In this document: positions 45,046 through 56,883 of the stretch, piece by piece
How the letters are laid out: each line of letters opens with the position of its first letter
Numbering within the stretch: position 1 is the stretch's first letter
Origin: Armigeres subalbatus
Taxonomy: Eukaryota; Arthropoda; Insecta; Diptera; Culicidae
Assembly: GCF_024139115.2 (NCBI RefSeq)
Contig: NW_026942456.1
Coordinates: 1 to 64,000 of the forward strand
Direction of reading: 5' to 3'
DNA: 64,000 nucleotides
The notes under the pieces: model-generated
Database searches by the model: none
Told to the model about the DNA's origin: nothing
What the model saw: only the letters and a program-made list of their open reading frames with translations
Position numbers and translations under genes: made by a program

Positions 45046-45539
45046 TATTTTGTTATTTTTTTTCTCTTTCTTCAAAGTTTTTTTTTTAAGTCTCTGCTTT
45101 TCTGTTCAGTAGAGCTTCGTAGCTCTGGCCATCCGGAAGATGCTCTCAGTCGAACCATTCCTCGAGCACGACGACACGCCACATCGTCCCTGACGCCAAA
45201 TGCCCGGATGAGAAGCTGAAATCTCCTGATCCCAAATCCTAAGCCCCGTCCATCCTTAAACATTGTAAACTAACCTCGAGTCACCACGAGTACGCTGGCT
45301 TCTATCCCTCTCTTACTAACTGTACAATAAAATGATATTGATTGTATATATCACAAAGAACCATGGCTCCGTAAAGTGTTATACACGCCTGAGCCTACCA
45401 AATAAACGAACTTGGAAAAAAAAATCATAGTTTATCTCCTTTATTAGAATTAAACTTCAGTTTCAAGAGTATGAAAAACAGGGTCGTTTTGCCGGACAAC
45501 ATTCAGCTGAAGGTTGTTTGGCAGATTATGTCATTTTAT

Positions 45540-47130
45540 TAAACAAACCATTGGATCACTGCTCTTCTGACAAGAGGTTTATTGTAACCGTAAGCAGTGC
45601 GATATACCGGGGACCAAAGCAATTGGGGATTGCGTAATCGGTGGCTAGGTGCGTGGAAGCTGATTTCCCTGAGCACGCTACTGCAGTCAATGTTGTCACG
45701 GATCATGTTAAAAATAAAAAGTCGTATAAAAATACGTTCGGCGTTTGAAGAGTGTTTGCAAACTAATGAGCGCAACTACGGAGGAAGTTTATCGGGATTG
45801 GTCAATGGCAGCCGTCGTAATGCGAATCTGATGAAACGTTTCTGGATGCTTTCTATGCGTGATGCTTGAATCGCATTATAAGGAGTCCATATTTGAACTC
45901 CGTACTCAAGAATGCTTCGGACCAATGAGCAGTAAAGTGTTTTCAAAGCATAAACATCATCGAATTGTGCAGAGTTTCGGTGCATGAAGCCAAGCATAGT
46001 GTTGGCTTTAGAAGTTGTCTTGGAGATGTGCTCGTTCAAAGATTGGTAAGTGAACACGGGAAAAAGAATATGATTCTGCATTTGGTAACATTTGCTTGCA
46101 TTCCGTTCATCGGTCATCTTATCATCGTGGTAAGCGCACTATGTCGGCTTGAGATGCACAGCAATCTAAAGCTGACTTTTCGACTTGGTAAATTTTCAGG
46201 TCATCCGCAAAAATCAACTTGCACGAGTGTAGCTGATCACAAACGTCGTTGATAAATAGCGCAAACATTAAAGGTCCTATGTGACTCCCTTGTGGAACGC
46301 CAAACGGAATCTCGAATTCATCGGAAGTGGTGTCACGAATCTTAACAAAGGATTTTCTTGAAGTCAAGTACAAATTAATTCAGTCGACAATCCACGATGC
46401 TTCAGTTTTAAAATAACAAGATCGTGCGGAACTTTATCAAATGCCCCTGAAAATCAATTAACACAGCATCTACTTGTTCCCGCTTTTCGATGCATCCAAT
46501 AACACTATTGGAAAAGGCCATCAAATTAGAGATCGTTGAGCGTTTTTGCATGAATCCATGCTGGAATTAATATAACGGATTTAACGGCTGTATAAGTTTA
46601 TTATACAACAGTCTTTCGAAATGGGTCGATAATTTTCCACGCTATGCATGTTGCCGGATTTGAAGATCGGTGTAATTGATGCGAGCTTCCAGGCATCAGG
46701 GCACACGCCATCTGCGAGTGATCGGTTGAATATTGCCAGAGCTGGGACAGCAAGTGAGGCTGCACGGTTTTTTATGAAAGACGGTGGAATCTATCCTGGA
46801 CCAGGTCTCTTCGAAACGTCAACTGAGTTAAGAGCGTTAAAAACAGTGTCGAAACTAAGGTTTAGCTGCGGTAGATGGATGTTGAAGCTTCGTAATTCAT
46901 CTAAATACTGTTGGTAATCTGATGCAAACACACTGCAAAAGAACTCAGCAAAGAGATTTGCAGATTTGTTATCGGCGGAAGAATTTTGATTGCCATAGAA
47001 GACGTTATTCGAAGTGCCAGTCGACATTTTGCGAGTATTCACAAAAGACCAGAACTATAAATTAGAATCGAACTTCATGCACGCTGTTATACTCAGCTTT
47101 CGCAAGTTGAACAGCATACTTATTCTCATG
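45540..47130 (-). mobile_element. Decayed non-LTR retrotransposon, antisense
   Basis: Read on the minus strand from about 47100 to 45540 it shows, in order, an RT fingers region ending in RPGPG (46791-47042), a poorly preserved middle, the RT palm (46122-46373) and the thumb/C-terminal region (45776-46117). Many stops and shifts separate the segments. No target duplication was found. Clade uncertain (Jockey/CR1-like wording of the palm). Confidence 0.75.
45776..46373 (-). pseudogene. RT palm and thumb of antisense LINE
   Basis: YLTSRKSFVKI, FGVPQGSHIGPLMFALFINDV and LIFADDLKIY (catalytic FADD) lie in 46122-46373. The thumb follows in a shifted frame with SKTTSKANTMLGFM and SLVRSILEYGVQIWTPY. 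Stops at the junction confirm a pseudogene. Confidence 0.8.
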
Positions 47131-47165
47131 GGCGTAGCCAGGATTCCGAGAAGGGGGAGGGGGAA
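47129..47165 (+). repeat. 'gggcgtagccagga...ggggagggggg' motif, copy 1
   Basis: 'atgggcgtagccaggattcc' followed by a G-rich run. The same motif lies inverted at 63071-63117. Common in insect dispersed repeats, element not identified. Confidence 0.4.
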
Positions 47166-47262
47166 CTTTTTTGGTCTTCTATATCGTAGTTTTATAAAAC
47201 CACATGAATATTAACACATGGAACCAAATCGAAACAATAATGATTAAAACAATAATGGGAGG

Positions 47263-47676
47263 GGTCCCGTAGCGTAGTTGGCTACACGTTCGCTTTACAA
47301 GCGAATGGTCATGGGTTCGATTCCTAGCCCATCCACCAAAACCCTCGTCAGTCGCCGGATGCGCAGCCTATGCGGTGGCGTATTGGGGTGCACGCTTCAC
47401 CGTCACGGCTGCCTGATGACGACTGCGAACTTGTTCTTCTCGGAGGCATTCCTCCAACGTTACCCGGATAAATGGCAACCGGACAATGCAACGATCATTG
47501 GATACACGACATGGACAAAACGAAAACAATGGACTCACGACGAGATGGACCAGCAACGACAACAACAATGAATAATGGAAAAATCTAAAAATAGATTCTG
47601 TGTGTATTCTGGCTGCAGAATACCACAGTAGATCTCGGCACAGTAGCGGTTAAGTAACACAGAGTGCCTATCAAAT
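47263..47676 (+). mobile_element. tRNA-derived SINE, second family, copy 1
   Basis: The head 'ggtcccgtagcgtagttggc' includes an A box (47270-47281) and a perfect B box ggttcgattcc at 47314-47324. The anticodon stem-loop ttcgc-tttacaa-gcgaa reads TAC, so the head looks tRNA-Val-like. The ~340-bp body ('tgcctgatgacgactgc', 'cttgttcttctcggaggc', 'accacagtagatctcgg') matches 59297-59728 throughout. The end lacks a poly(A) and the target duplication is unclear. Confidence 0.8.
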
Positions 47677-48501
47677 CCAGCTTTTTACGCTAGCTATAAA
47701 TAAACTGTGGTGCTCTAAATTTGACGTATGATGTGTACAGATTTTATGGTTTTATCATGGTAGCCATGGATTTGTGCTTAACATTTCACCTGTCATCTTT
47801 GTTTTTAAACGTGTACGAAATACCCGTATTAATTCGATAATTTATTTTCTGATGCATTACTAATATTTAATAAAATATTTCAGGTATATTGACCCATTTG
47901 GACATGCAAGATCATCTACTCTTTCATAATCCGGGCCAAACCGGAGCTGTGCCCATTACTAATAGCCAGACTTGGTCAGAAAGGCGCACCATGAGACGTT
48001 TTATTTAATATTATATGATGATCCACCCGAGATTGTATGGCGTGGTTAAGCCAGAAACTTTCTGACCAGAGACTTTCACGGACTATCATTCAAGGATGTT
48101 TATGGACACCAAAACTGAAATGTGGCTCCTTAACATAAATATATAAAAAGTTGTTTACGAACATATACTGATGGGATTGGTGTTGTGGATCTCAACGTAA
48201 AATGAGCTGACCAATTGGCCCCTGGTTTTACTTGCTTTTTGGTCTTCGCCCGCCAGACTGTCATGGTGGGTACTATTAAGGATTCTTTTTGAACTCAATG
48301 TATATAAATAATGCCCTTAGCATAAAACAATTTTTGGTCACCTGCTAGTATGGTGCTACTCCATTATTACCCGTTTTTTGTTAAGCGCAGGGCTTCGGGC
48401 ACGCAAAACATATCCACATCGCTGGATTCAATTGCCACTGTTTTCACAATCAGTAAATGTTTTACCTGTCTCGTACACAGTGTACCTAATTTTTTAAACG
48501 C
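47677..48501. other. No recognised feature
   Basis: Unassigned AT-rich sequence before the second CACTAT element. Frame 48350-48547 has no domain. Confidence 0.35.
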
Positions 48502-48506
48502 CATAG

Positions 48507-51500
48507 CACTATGGGGGATCCCCATACAAGCGAGCGGTCAAAAATAAAATTGGACTTTTAACCTTCTGTCTGTGCTCAAAAAAACTTACGTTGTCTGTGC
48601 TCTGGGGTCAAATTGACCCCAAATTGAAATTGCTATAACTTTTTTATTGTTTGTCCGATTTTGGATTTTAGGGGCTGTTTCGAAACATAATTTAATCATC
48701 TTTCAGGTCGTAACCAAAGATTGACTATTGGTGGGCGGGCACATCGCGGGGAGGGGTTTTAGTGAACAAGGGTACAAAAACAGTGATTTTTCATGATTGT
48801 TTTACTTATATCCGAAAATCTTACCCATTTTGAACTGCACCTTTTTTAAAAAGGTTATGCAGGAAGGCGTGTGCTTTGGCATGAGGCGTAGATAAGTTAA
48901 GAACTTGGCCGCCAGGTGGTGGTATATTTGAATTCATTATTTTAGACTACTGAAGATATTCCGATATATAGAATTCTCCTCAGTGTAAATATTCTTATCG
49001 TACAAATTTAAAATTTGTTAAAATGGCGTCTTGATCAAAGGTCGTCTAGTGGGAATGGACTGTCTAGTGACGGAAGTAATAATTGGGAAATTTACAAATA
49101 GGCGGCAAATTGGCTGATCTTTGGTTACGCATGTAGACCAAAAGGCCTTAATTCCAGGGTTTTCTTGGATGACTTGAAACATATTCTGTTAACACATTCT
49201 ATTATTTGCAGCATTGCTGGAGCAGGTTGAATACAAAGAAAACTTTTGATGAACTCTACCGCAACATTCATATTTGCCAAAAATGCTACAAACCAAAATA
49301 CATCAGGTCTCACATGGAACAATATACTCAAATATAACAGCTCACTAGCGCCGCATCTTGGAAGAAGTGCTCATTATATTGAGCACCGCTTTGTAGTCCT
49401 GGACATCCTGACCAATGTTGCCGAATACAACTTGGTTGTAGGTATGAGGGATCTCAAGCTAAAGCAATACTTCAAATATGTACGAATATTGCAAGTACAC
49501 TAGCGCCGCCTATTTGTAAATTTCCTAATTATTTATTCCGTCACATGACAGTCCATTCCCACCAGACGAACTTTGTTAAAGATGTCATCTTTACAAATTT
49601 CAAATTTGTGCGATAAGAATATTTACACTGAGGAGAATTCCATATATCGGAATTACTTGAGTAGTCTAAAATAACGAATTCAAATATACCGCCACCTAGC
49701 GACCAAGCTCTAAACTAATCAATGCCTCATGTCAAAGCACACGCCTTCCTGCATAACCTTTTTGAAAAAGTGCAGTTCAAAATGGGTAGGATTTTCAGAT
49801 ATAAGTAAAATAAGCATGAAAAATCACTGTTTTTGTACCCTTTTTTACGAAAACCCCTCCCCGCGATGTACCCGTCCACCTATAGTCAATGTTTGGTAAC
49901 GACCTGAAAGATGATTAAATTATCTTTCGAAACAGCCCTAAAAATCTAAAATTGGCCAAACATTAAAAATTTGGGGTCAATTTGACCCCAGAGCACAGAC
50001 AACGTAAGTTTTTTTGAAAAAGTACACTGTAGCGCAAATTTTCAAGATTTTTCAAGCGAATTTGCACCTAGGAGACAGATCTCGGCGAGTTTTACCAAAC
50101 TACCAAAAATTAGGAGAATCGGTTGAAAACTAAAAAAATGGCAGCCACTCAAAGTGGCCTGGGGTCATATTGACCCCAGAGCACAGACAAAAGGTTAAAG
50201 TGATTTTCCACTTAGTTTTAGCTGTGTATGGTCGAAATAGCATGAATATACAATTTCCAACCCCCCCCCCTTTGGGGATCGTCTATGAATTACGTAATTA
50301 TTTTTTTCATAGGTTCGATTAACGTGACAAAGCAAACCTATTTGGGAAGTTGAAATTTCGTGCGTTTTCTTAAGGAGAAGGAAGGGGGCTGTACAAAACT
50401 AAGTTCAGCAATTTATGGACATTATGGCGGCGATCATGTTAAATGACATTAATTTCATGACATTCCGTGATATTTTTTGTTCTCACTCTCATGCCTCACA
50501 ATTTGTATTTAGAACAATTTGTTTGACAAAGTACTAGGATCTGAAGGATCATAAAGCATTAAATGTTAATCAAATAATCAGAATTGAAAATAACTTTTGA
50601 AAAAGGGTATTAGCAAATTAGAAATCGCAATCCCATGACATTTTTACGTGTACAAGTTATTCAAAAATGAGATTAATATATTCTCAAAAATGTGGACATT
50701 CATTGTGGAATGTAAGAATGCTCCATTCTTCCGAAAAGCAAAATTCTTTTAATTTAAATAACAACACTATTTGAATTACTTTTGATTTGTTTTCATATTT
50801 AGTTCTCCATCAGTAGCTAATGAATAGCTCAGAAAATTAGGTTTAGAGAATGACTCAAACCACTCAAGCCCCAAACGCATTTCAGCGGAATGGCGACGGA
50901 AACAGTAAAATTTGACAGGAAATATATGAGCGAACTGTTAAATCCTTCCGTTACCGTTGTGCTGCATTGCATTGGGGGTTTTATTCATTACTCCTTTGAA
51001 AAGTTAATTAAATGAGCTCAAATGGTTATAAATAAAGTCGAAGTTATTACCAATAAATGTATTTTGACCATACCCTTTGAGCGCATAGTTCAGTCTGACC
51101 CATTTTCAATAGGAAACGATGGGACTAGATCTCGTCGAATGAAACTTGTTGCGAGAAAATCGGACACAAATAAGTGTCTAAATGGCGATTGCGTTCTTTT
51201 GCGCACATACATACAGACGCGCATGCACACACATACAGACATCACCTCAATTCTTCGCGCTGAGTTAGTTGATATATACCACTAGGGGTCTCCGGGCCTT
51301 CTATCAAACATTCGTTTTGGAATGAGCATTAACCTTGGAGTACGAGAGAGGCAAAACACGGTAAAAAACAAATGAAAAAAATCAGAGTGACTTAACTCTG
51401 TTAATTGCAAATACTGGCAAGAAATTCTTTCGGGACATTTTAGTCGAAGCTTTGTCCTTGATGTGTATCATAAAAGAACCCGGGATTCCTGAGGAAAAAA

Positions 51501-51889
51501 AGTTCTTCACTATCAAAGTTGAAAATAGCGTCGTTTTTGGAAAAAATATTGCTTCCGCATTTTTCAATTTTTTCACAGTGTAACCATTAGTTTTGCACAC
51601 CATTTAAAAGCTTATACAATAACCTTTGTAATGATGTATTAACATTGAAGAAAAAACATTTAAAAAATATTTCAATAAATAGTTGAAAATAAAATATTTT
51701 TTCAGAAAATTTGCTAACTTTTTTACCCATTTCTGACTTTGCCACCTTATATCTTTGGAACTAGTGCACCTAGAGACTTCAAATTCAGAATTTCTCTTAA
51801 TTAGAGTATTGACAATGGAGAGAAAATATTTTAAAATAATTCGGAAGACATGACATTTTCGATTAATGACCGCCCGAAATCCTATAGTG
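48507..51889 (-). mobile_element. CACTAT-ended DNA element, inverted copy, interrupted
   Basis: Reverse complement of 37088-39392. The ends are CACTATGGGGGATCC at 48507 and CCTATAGTG ending at 51889, flanked by CATAG on both sides (48502-48506 and 51890-51894). It is split by a TTAA element at 48562-50194. Without that insert it is about 1.75 kb, because the ~550-bp internal segment of the longer copy is absent. At the join (near 50797) the flanking 'ATGA' of both edges is represented once, as expected for an internal deletion at a 4-bp microhomology. Confidence 0.8.
48562..50194. mobile_element. TTAA-flanked element with ~0.5-kb inverted arms
   Basis: Ends CCTTCTGTCTGTGCTC at 48562 and GAGCACAGACAAAAGG ending 50194, with TTAA at 48558-48561 and 50195-50198. 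The homologous site in the other CACTAT copy (near 39338) holds a single TTAA, confirming the duplication. The arms (about 48562-49115 and 49500-50194) are reverse complements over most of their length, with matching 'ggggtcaatttgacccc', 'cctccccgcgatg' and 'atttacactgaggagaattc' blocks. The centre (49120-49500) is unique and carries a short frame without domain. TTAA preference suggests mobilisation by a piggyBac-type enzyme, which it does not encode. Confidence 0.85.
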
Positions 51890-51894
51890 CATAG

Positions 51895-52984
51895 CTCTGT
51901 AGGACGTCGGCTCCAATATTGCTCAACAGTCTTACTTAACACGCATCGTGCGCTCTGATATTACAATTCTTTAACGTTATCATTCACAAGAAAACCCTTT
52001 GCTCAATAAACTGCTCCCCAGAATGTACCATTTCCCGTATTTGTTTTCTTTTTTTAAATCTTGTTCCAACATGTATAACAAAAATCTTAAAACACACTTT
52101 GACTGTCAAACAGCAATTTATATTACTCATATGAAATTCTGTTAAAAAAAATTCTCGCTCATCCACTCTTGAGTCTTGGCTAATCCGATCTATCGGAGTC
52201 ATCAGACGATTTGAAAAAAAAAATAGGCGAAGGATTTTGTAAGTGCGAAGCCGGGGTGATCACCACCCATTAATGCACATTCGGCGTACACGATTTATAG
52301 CTGCATGCATATAACTGACAAGTCATGAATTTTAATTAAATAAATCCAATTTCAATCCACCTGAAATAATAAAAACATATATTATTAGACACAAATGAAT
52401 TTTTAAAGAGCTATAAGAATTCGCTCTCGAACCAAACACTAATTTGTTTGACATGAAAAACATTCGACAGGTTTCCAAGGCAACTAGGATTCCGCTATAA
52501 ATCTGTACACAGCATGTGTCAAAATGATAATGCCATAGTTGATCCGTGGCTATAATAAAAAGCTGGATAAATAAAGGAATAATAAAAAAAAAACGATAAT
52601 GGATTTAAAAATGCGTGATTTATTGCTCATCATATATTTTTAAATACAGTGAGAAAAATATTAACGAACTTAGTATTCAGAAAGAATATAAAATCGGCTA
52701 TAACAATTATTATAAAAATCCTGCACTTCCAAAAGTTTAAGAAAACTAGAACATACATCTGAATTTCCAAACAAATCCTCTCTAAAATAATATTTATTAT
52801 AAAATAGGCAGAAAAATCAATATGCAAGCTTTCTCCAGGAATTCCTTCGACAATTGCTCCTGGCATTCTATCCGAAATTCTATCAGGGATTCTTCAAGAA
52901 TTCCAAGATTTTTTCCTAGAATTCCTAGATTAATTCGTAATGAAATCCTGAAAGAATTTTGGTGGAAACTTCAAGATTTCCACT
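51895..52984. other. No recognised feature
   Basis: AT-rich. An A-rich tract near 52552-52590 is not linked to any element. No gene. Confidence 0.35.
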
Positions 52985-53765
52985 GTGAGATCCTCCAGGA
53001 GTTTCTCCGAAAATTCCTCCTGGAATTCTTCCAGGAGTTCCACCGGCATTTCCACCAAGAATTTCTCTAGGATTTCCTTCGAGAATTATTCCGGTAGTTC
53101 TATCGGCAGTTCCTCTGAAAATTCTTCCGGGAATTTCGGCAGAATTGAAATTTATTTAGGCTTCTTCAGGAATTTATATAGATTTTCCACCAGAAGCTCC
53201 TCCGAGAATTTTTCTGCGAGCTCCTCAGGGAATTCTCCGGGAGGTCCTCTGATGATGATGATGATGGTCCCGCTACAAACCCCAACAAAGGTTTCAGCTA
53301 GACGAGATTTGTCTATAAGATGAATTCTCTTGTTTCCGAGAATGCTTCTGGTAGTTTCTCCGGGGTTCCTTTGAAAATTCTTCCGGGGTTTTCTTCAGAA
53401 ATTCTTCCAGAAAATTCCTTCGAGAGTTCCTACGGGAATTCCACTAGCAATTCATCCGGGAGTTTCTCCGGAAATTCCTCCGGGAGTTCCACCAGAAGCT
53501 ATTCCAGGAAATCATTTAGGCTTTCTTCAGAAATTAAGCTGGAAATTCCTCCCGAAGTTCTTCCGATAGTTTCTCTGGAAGCTCATCCGGGAGGTCCTCT
53601 AGGAATTCTTCTAGGAGTTCCTCCTGAAATTTCTCCGGGATTTCTTACGGGAGATCTTACGGGAGCTCCTCCGGCAGCTCCTTCGGGAATTCCTCCGGGA
53701 GATCCACCAGCAGTTTCTACGAGAATCCCTCCGGGAGTTTCACCGGAAGTTTCCCCGGGTGTTTC
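52985..53765. repeat. Degenerate 24-bp satellite, 'tcc' orientation (left outer arm)
   Basis: Eroded units of the form 'ttcctccgggagttcc(t/a)cc(a/g)g' with frequent 'ggaattc' and 'gaaattc'. Coherent period near 24 bp. Interrupted near 53245-53330 by 'tctgatgatgatgatgatgg' and about 70 bp of unique-looking sequence. Frames such as 53320-54012 are by-products. Confidence 0.8.
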
Positions 53766-53769
53766 TCTG

Positions 53770-54008
53770 AAAAGGAACTCCCAGAGTAATTTCCTGAGGA
53801 ACTCCCGGGGGATTTTCTATAGGAATTTCCGGAGAAATTATCATAGGAATTCTTGGAGGAACTGCCGGTGGAACTTCTGGAGGAATTTATTGAAGAACTA
53901 CAGGAAGAATTTCCGGAGGAAATCCTGGAGGAACTCTCGTAAGAATTCTAGGATGAACTCCCAAAGGAACTTCCATAAGAACTCCAGGAGGAACTCCTGG
54001 AAGAATTC
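53770..54008. repeat. Degenerate 24-bp satellite, 'gga' orientation (right outer arm, part 1)
   Basis: From about 53770 the same units are read in reverse complement ('aggaactcc', 'ggaggaacttctggaggaat'). The orientation switch at about 53768 is head-to-head. The arm resumes at 57563 beyond the inserted element. Confidence 0.8.
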
Positions 54009-54416
54009 TTAAGGTCTGAGGGAAGGGTTTTCCGTTAAAAAAGCACGTGGTAGCACTCTCTGAGAGAGAAAATTGCCCAATTCAGCGCGCCAGAATGATG
54101 CTGTCAGTGTCGCCAAAATTATTTCATCATTATGCAGTTTACAATTGCTTGAGAATTTGCCGTAAACGGAGAACAAAAGGAATTGGCAACAATGGGGAAG
54201 AAATTTATCACTCATGCAGTGGTTCGGCGAGAGAACAGCAGCAGCGCCGACCAATCACGCAATGAGGAAATCAAAATAAACAAACACCAGCTGGTTTTGT
54301 AAAATGAAAACATGAGCCGTTTCTAGAACAACATTAGAAAATATCGTCAGAGGATTTCTGTACAAGGTTTCCACACAAGCTTTGAAAAGGATTTAGGTGA
54401 TAACAGTGGTGCTGGT

Positions 54417-54525
54417 GTAAGTAAGACAAATAAGACAAATAAGCCAAATAAGACAAATAAGACAAATAAGACAAATAAGACAAGTAAGACTAATAAGATA
54501 GATAAGACTAAGAAGGAAAATAAAG
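54417..54525 (+). repeat. 9-bp tandem array (acaaataag), left
   Basis: About 12 units of 'gacaaataa' with single substitutions toward the right end. Its complement is at 56884-56965 on the other side of the 24-bp array. Confidence 0.9.
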
Positions 54526-55557
54526 TAAGTTTCTCCAGGAATTCCTTCGAAAGGGATTCGTTAGGAAGTTCCTCCTTCGGAAGTTCCTCCAGGAATTCCT
54601 TCGGAAGTTCTTCCATAAATATCTGCGGAAGTTCCTCCAGGAATTCTTTCGGAAGTTCCTCCAGGAATTGCTTCGGAAGTTCTTCCAGAAATTTCTGCGG
54701 AAGTTCCTCCAGGAATTCCTTCGTAAATTCCTCCAGAAATTGCTTCGGAAGTTCCTCCAGGAATTCCTTCGGAAGTTCCTCCAAAAATTCCTTCGGAAGT
54801 TCCTCCAGGAATTCCTTCGGAAGTTCCTCCAGGAATTCCTTCGGAAGTTCCTCCAGGAATTCCTCCGGAAGTTCCTCCAGGAATTCCTTCGGAAGATCCT
54901 CCAGAAATTCCTTCGGAAGTTCCTTCAGGAATTTGTTCAGAAGTTCCTCCAGGAATTCCGCCAGAAGTTCCTCCAGGAATTCCGCCAGAAGTTCCTCTAG
55001 GAATTGCTTCGGAAGTTCCTCCAGGAATTCCGCCAGAAGTTCCTCCAAGAATTCTTTCGAAAGTTCCTCCAGGAATTCCTTCGGAAGTGCCTCCAGGAAT
55101 TCCTTCGGAAGTGCCTCCAGGAATTCCTTCGGAAGTGCCTCCAGGAATTCTTTCGGAAGTTCCTCCAGGAATTCCTTCGGAAGTTCCTCCAGGAATTCCT
55201 TCGGAAGTTCCTCCAGGAATTCCTTCGGAAGTTCCTCCAGGAATTCCTTCGGAAGTTCCTCCAGGAATTCCTTCGGAAGTTTCTCCAGGAATTCCTTCGG
55301 AAGTTTCTCCAGGAATTCCTTCGGAAGTTCCTCCAGGAATTCCTTCGGAAGTTCCTCCAGGAATTCCTTCGGAAGTTCCTCCAGGAATTCCTTCGGAAGT
55401 TCCTCCAGGAATTCCTCCGGAAGTTCCTCCAGGAATTCCTCCAGGAATTCCTCCGGAAGTTCCTCCAGGAATTCCTCCGGAAGTTCCTCCAGGAATTCCT
55501 CCGGAAGTTCCTCCAGGAATTCCTCCGGAAGTTCCTCCAGGAATTCCTCCGGAAGTT
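54526..55557. repeat. 24-bp satellite, left half of palindrome
   Basis: About 43 units of ggaattccttcggaagttcctcca. Units nearest the centre (55400-55557) carry 'cctccggaag' and the outer ones 'ccttcggaag'; local variants are 'aagtgcctcc', 'cgccagaag' and 'aagtttctcc'. Because 24 is a multiple of 3 and no unit contains a stop, frames of several hundred codons (GIPSEVPP- or EFLRKFLQ-like repeats) are open. They are not considered genes. Confidence 0.95.
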
Positions 55558-56883
55558 CCTGGAGGAACTTCCGGAGGAATTCCTGGAGGAACTTCCGGAG
55601 GAATTCCTGGAGGAACTTCCGGAGGAATTCCTGGAGGAACTTCCGGAGGAATTCCTGGAGGAACTTCCGGAGGAATTCCTGGAGGAACTTCCGGAGGAAT
55701 TCCTGGAGGAACTTCCGGAGGAATTCCTGGAGGAACTTCCGTACAATTCCTGGAGGCACTTCCGGAGGAATCCCTGGAGAAACTCCCGGAGAATTCCTGG
55801 AGGAACTTCCGGAGGAATTCCTGGAGGAACCTCCGGAGGAATTCCTGGAGGAACTTCCGGAGGAATTCCTGGATGAACTTCCGGAGGAATTCCTGGAGGA
55901 ACTTCCGGAGGACTTCCTGGAGGAACTTCGGAGGAATTCCTGGAGGAACTTCCGGAGGAATTCCTGGAGGAACTTCCGGAGGAATTCCTGGAGGAACTTC
56001 CGGAGGAATTCCTGGAGGAACTTCCGGAGGAATTCCTGGAGGAACTTCCGGAGGAATTCCTGGAGGAACTTCCGGAGGAATTCCTGGAGGAACTTCCGGA
56101 GGAATTCCTGGAGGAACTTCCGGAGGAATTCCTGGAGGAACTTCCGGAGGAATTCCTGGAGGAACTTCCGGAGGAATTCCTGGAGGAACTTCCGGAGGAA
56201 TTCCTGGAGGAACTTCCGGAGGAATTCCTGGAGGAACTTCCGGAGGAATTCCTGGAGGAACTTCCGGAGGAATACCTGGAGGAACTCCCGGAGGAATTCC
56301 TGGAGGAACTTCGGAGGAATTCCTGGAGGAACTTCCGGAGGAATTCCTGGAGGAACTTCTCAACGAAATTCTTCCTGGAACTTCCGGAGGAATTACTCGA
56401 GGAACTTCCGGAGGAATTCCTGGAGGAACTTCCGGAGGAATTCCTGGAGGAACTTCGGAGGAATTCCTGGAGGAACTTCAGGAGGAATTCCTGGAGGAAC
56501 TTCCGGAGGAATTCCTGGAGGAACTTCCGGAGGAATTCCTGGAGGAACTTCCGGAGGAATTCCTGGAGGAACTTCCGGAGGAATTCCTGGAGGAACTTCC
56601 GGAGGAATTCCTGGAGGAACTTCCGGAGGAATTCCTGGAGGAACTTCCGGAGGAATTCCTGGAGGAACTTCCGGAGGAATTCCTGGAGGAACTTCCGGAG
56701 GAATTCCTGGAGGAACTTCCGGATAAATTTCTGAAAAAACTTCAAGAGGAATTCCTGGAGAAACTTCCAGAGGAATTCCTGGAGGAACTACCGTAGGAAT
56801 TCCCGGAGGAACTTCTGGAGGAACTTCTGCAGGAACTTCTGCAGGAACTTCTGGAGGAATACCTGGAGGGACTTCCGTAGGAA
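55558..56883. repeat. 24-bp satellite, right half of palindrome
   Basis: About 55 units of ggaggaacttccggaggaattcct, the exact complement of the left half's central units. Nearly homogeneous from 55560 to 56720 apart from a few indels (55745-55800, 55925, 56310, 56370-56390), then diverging until 56880. Confidence 0.95.

Larger units (their letters stand above)
39659..45423 (+). mobile_element. Full-length I/LOA-like LINE with 15-bp target duplication
   Basis: The 15-mer atcatagtttatctc occurs at 39644-39658 and 45424-45438, exactly bracketing a 5.77-kb element with a ~360-bp 5' UTR, two overlapping ORFs, a ~380-bp 3' UTR and a short A tail. ORF2 carries endonuclease, RT, RNase H and a terminal CCHC, a combination of the I/R1/LOA groups (Jockey usually lacks RNase H). 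A 3' UTR fragment of a relative is at 25566-25815. The element inserted whole but now has lesions in both ORFs. Confidence 0.9.

Noticed and set aside
47263..47335. tRNA-Val gene
   Set aside because: The cloverleaf-like head is followed by a conserved 340-bp body shared with 59297-59728, so it is a SINE head, not a tRNA gene.
37088..51889. A single ~15-kb transposon with 2-kb terminal inverted repeats
   Set aside because: Each copy has its own CACTAT-type ends at both sides and its own flanking short repeats, so they are two separate insertions in opposite orientation.
54561..56796. Very long open frames (569-600 codons on both strands) with collagen-like or proline-rich repeats
   Set aside because: All reflect a 24-bp unit without stops. 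Several frames on both strands are open over the same bases, and there is no start context or non-repetitive domain.
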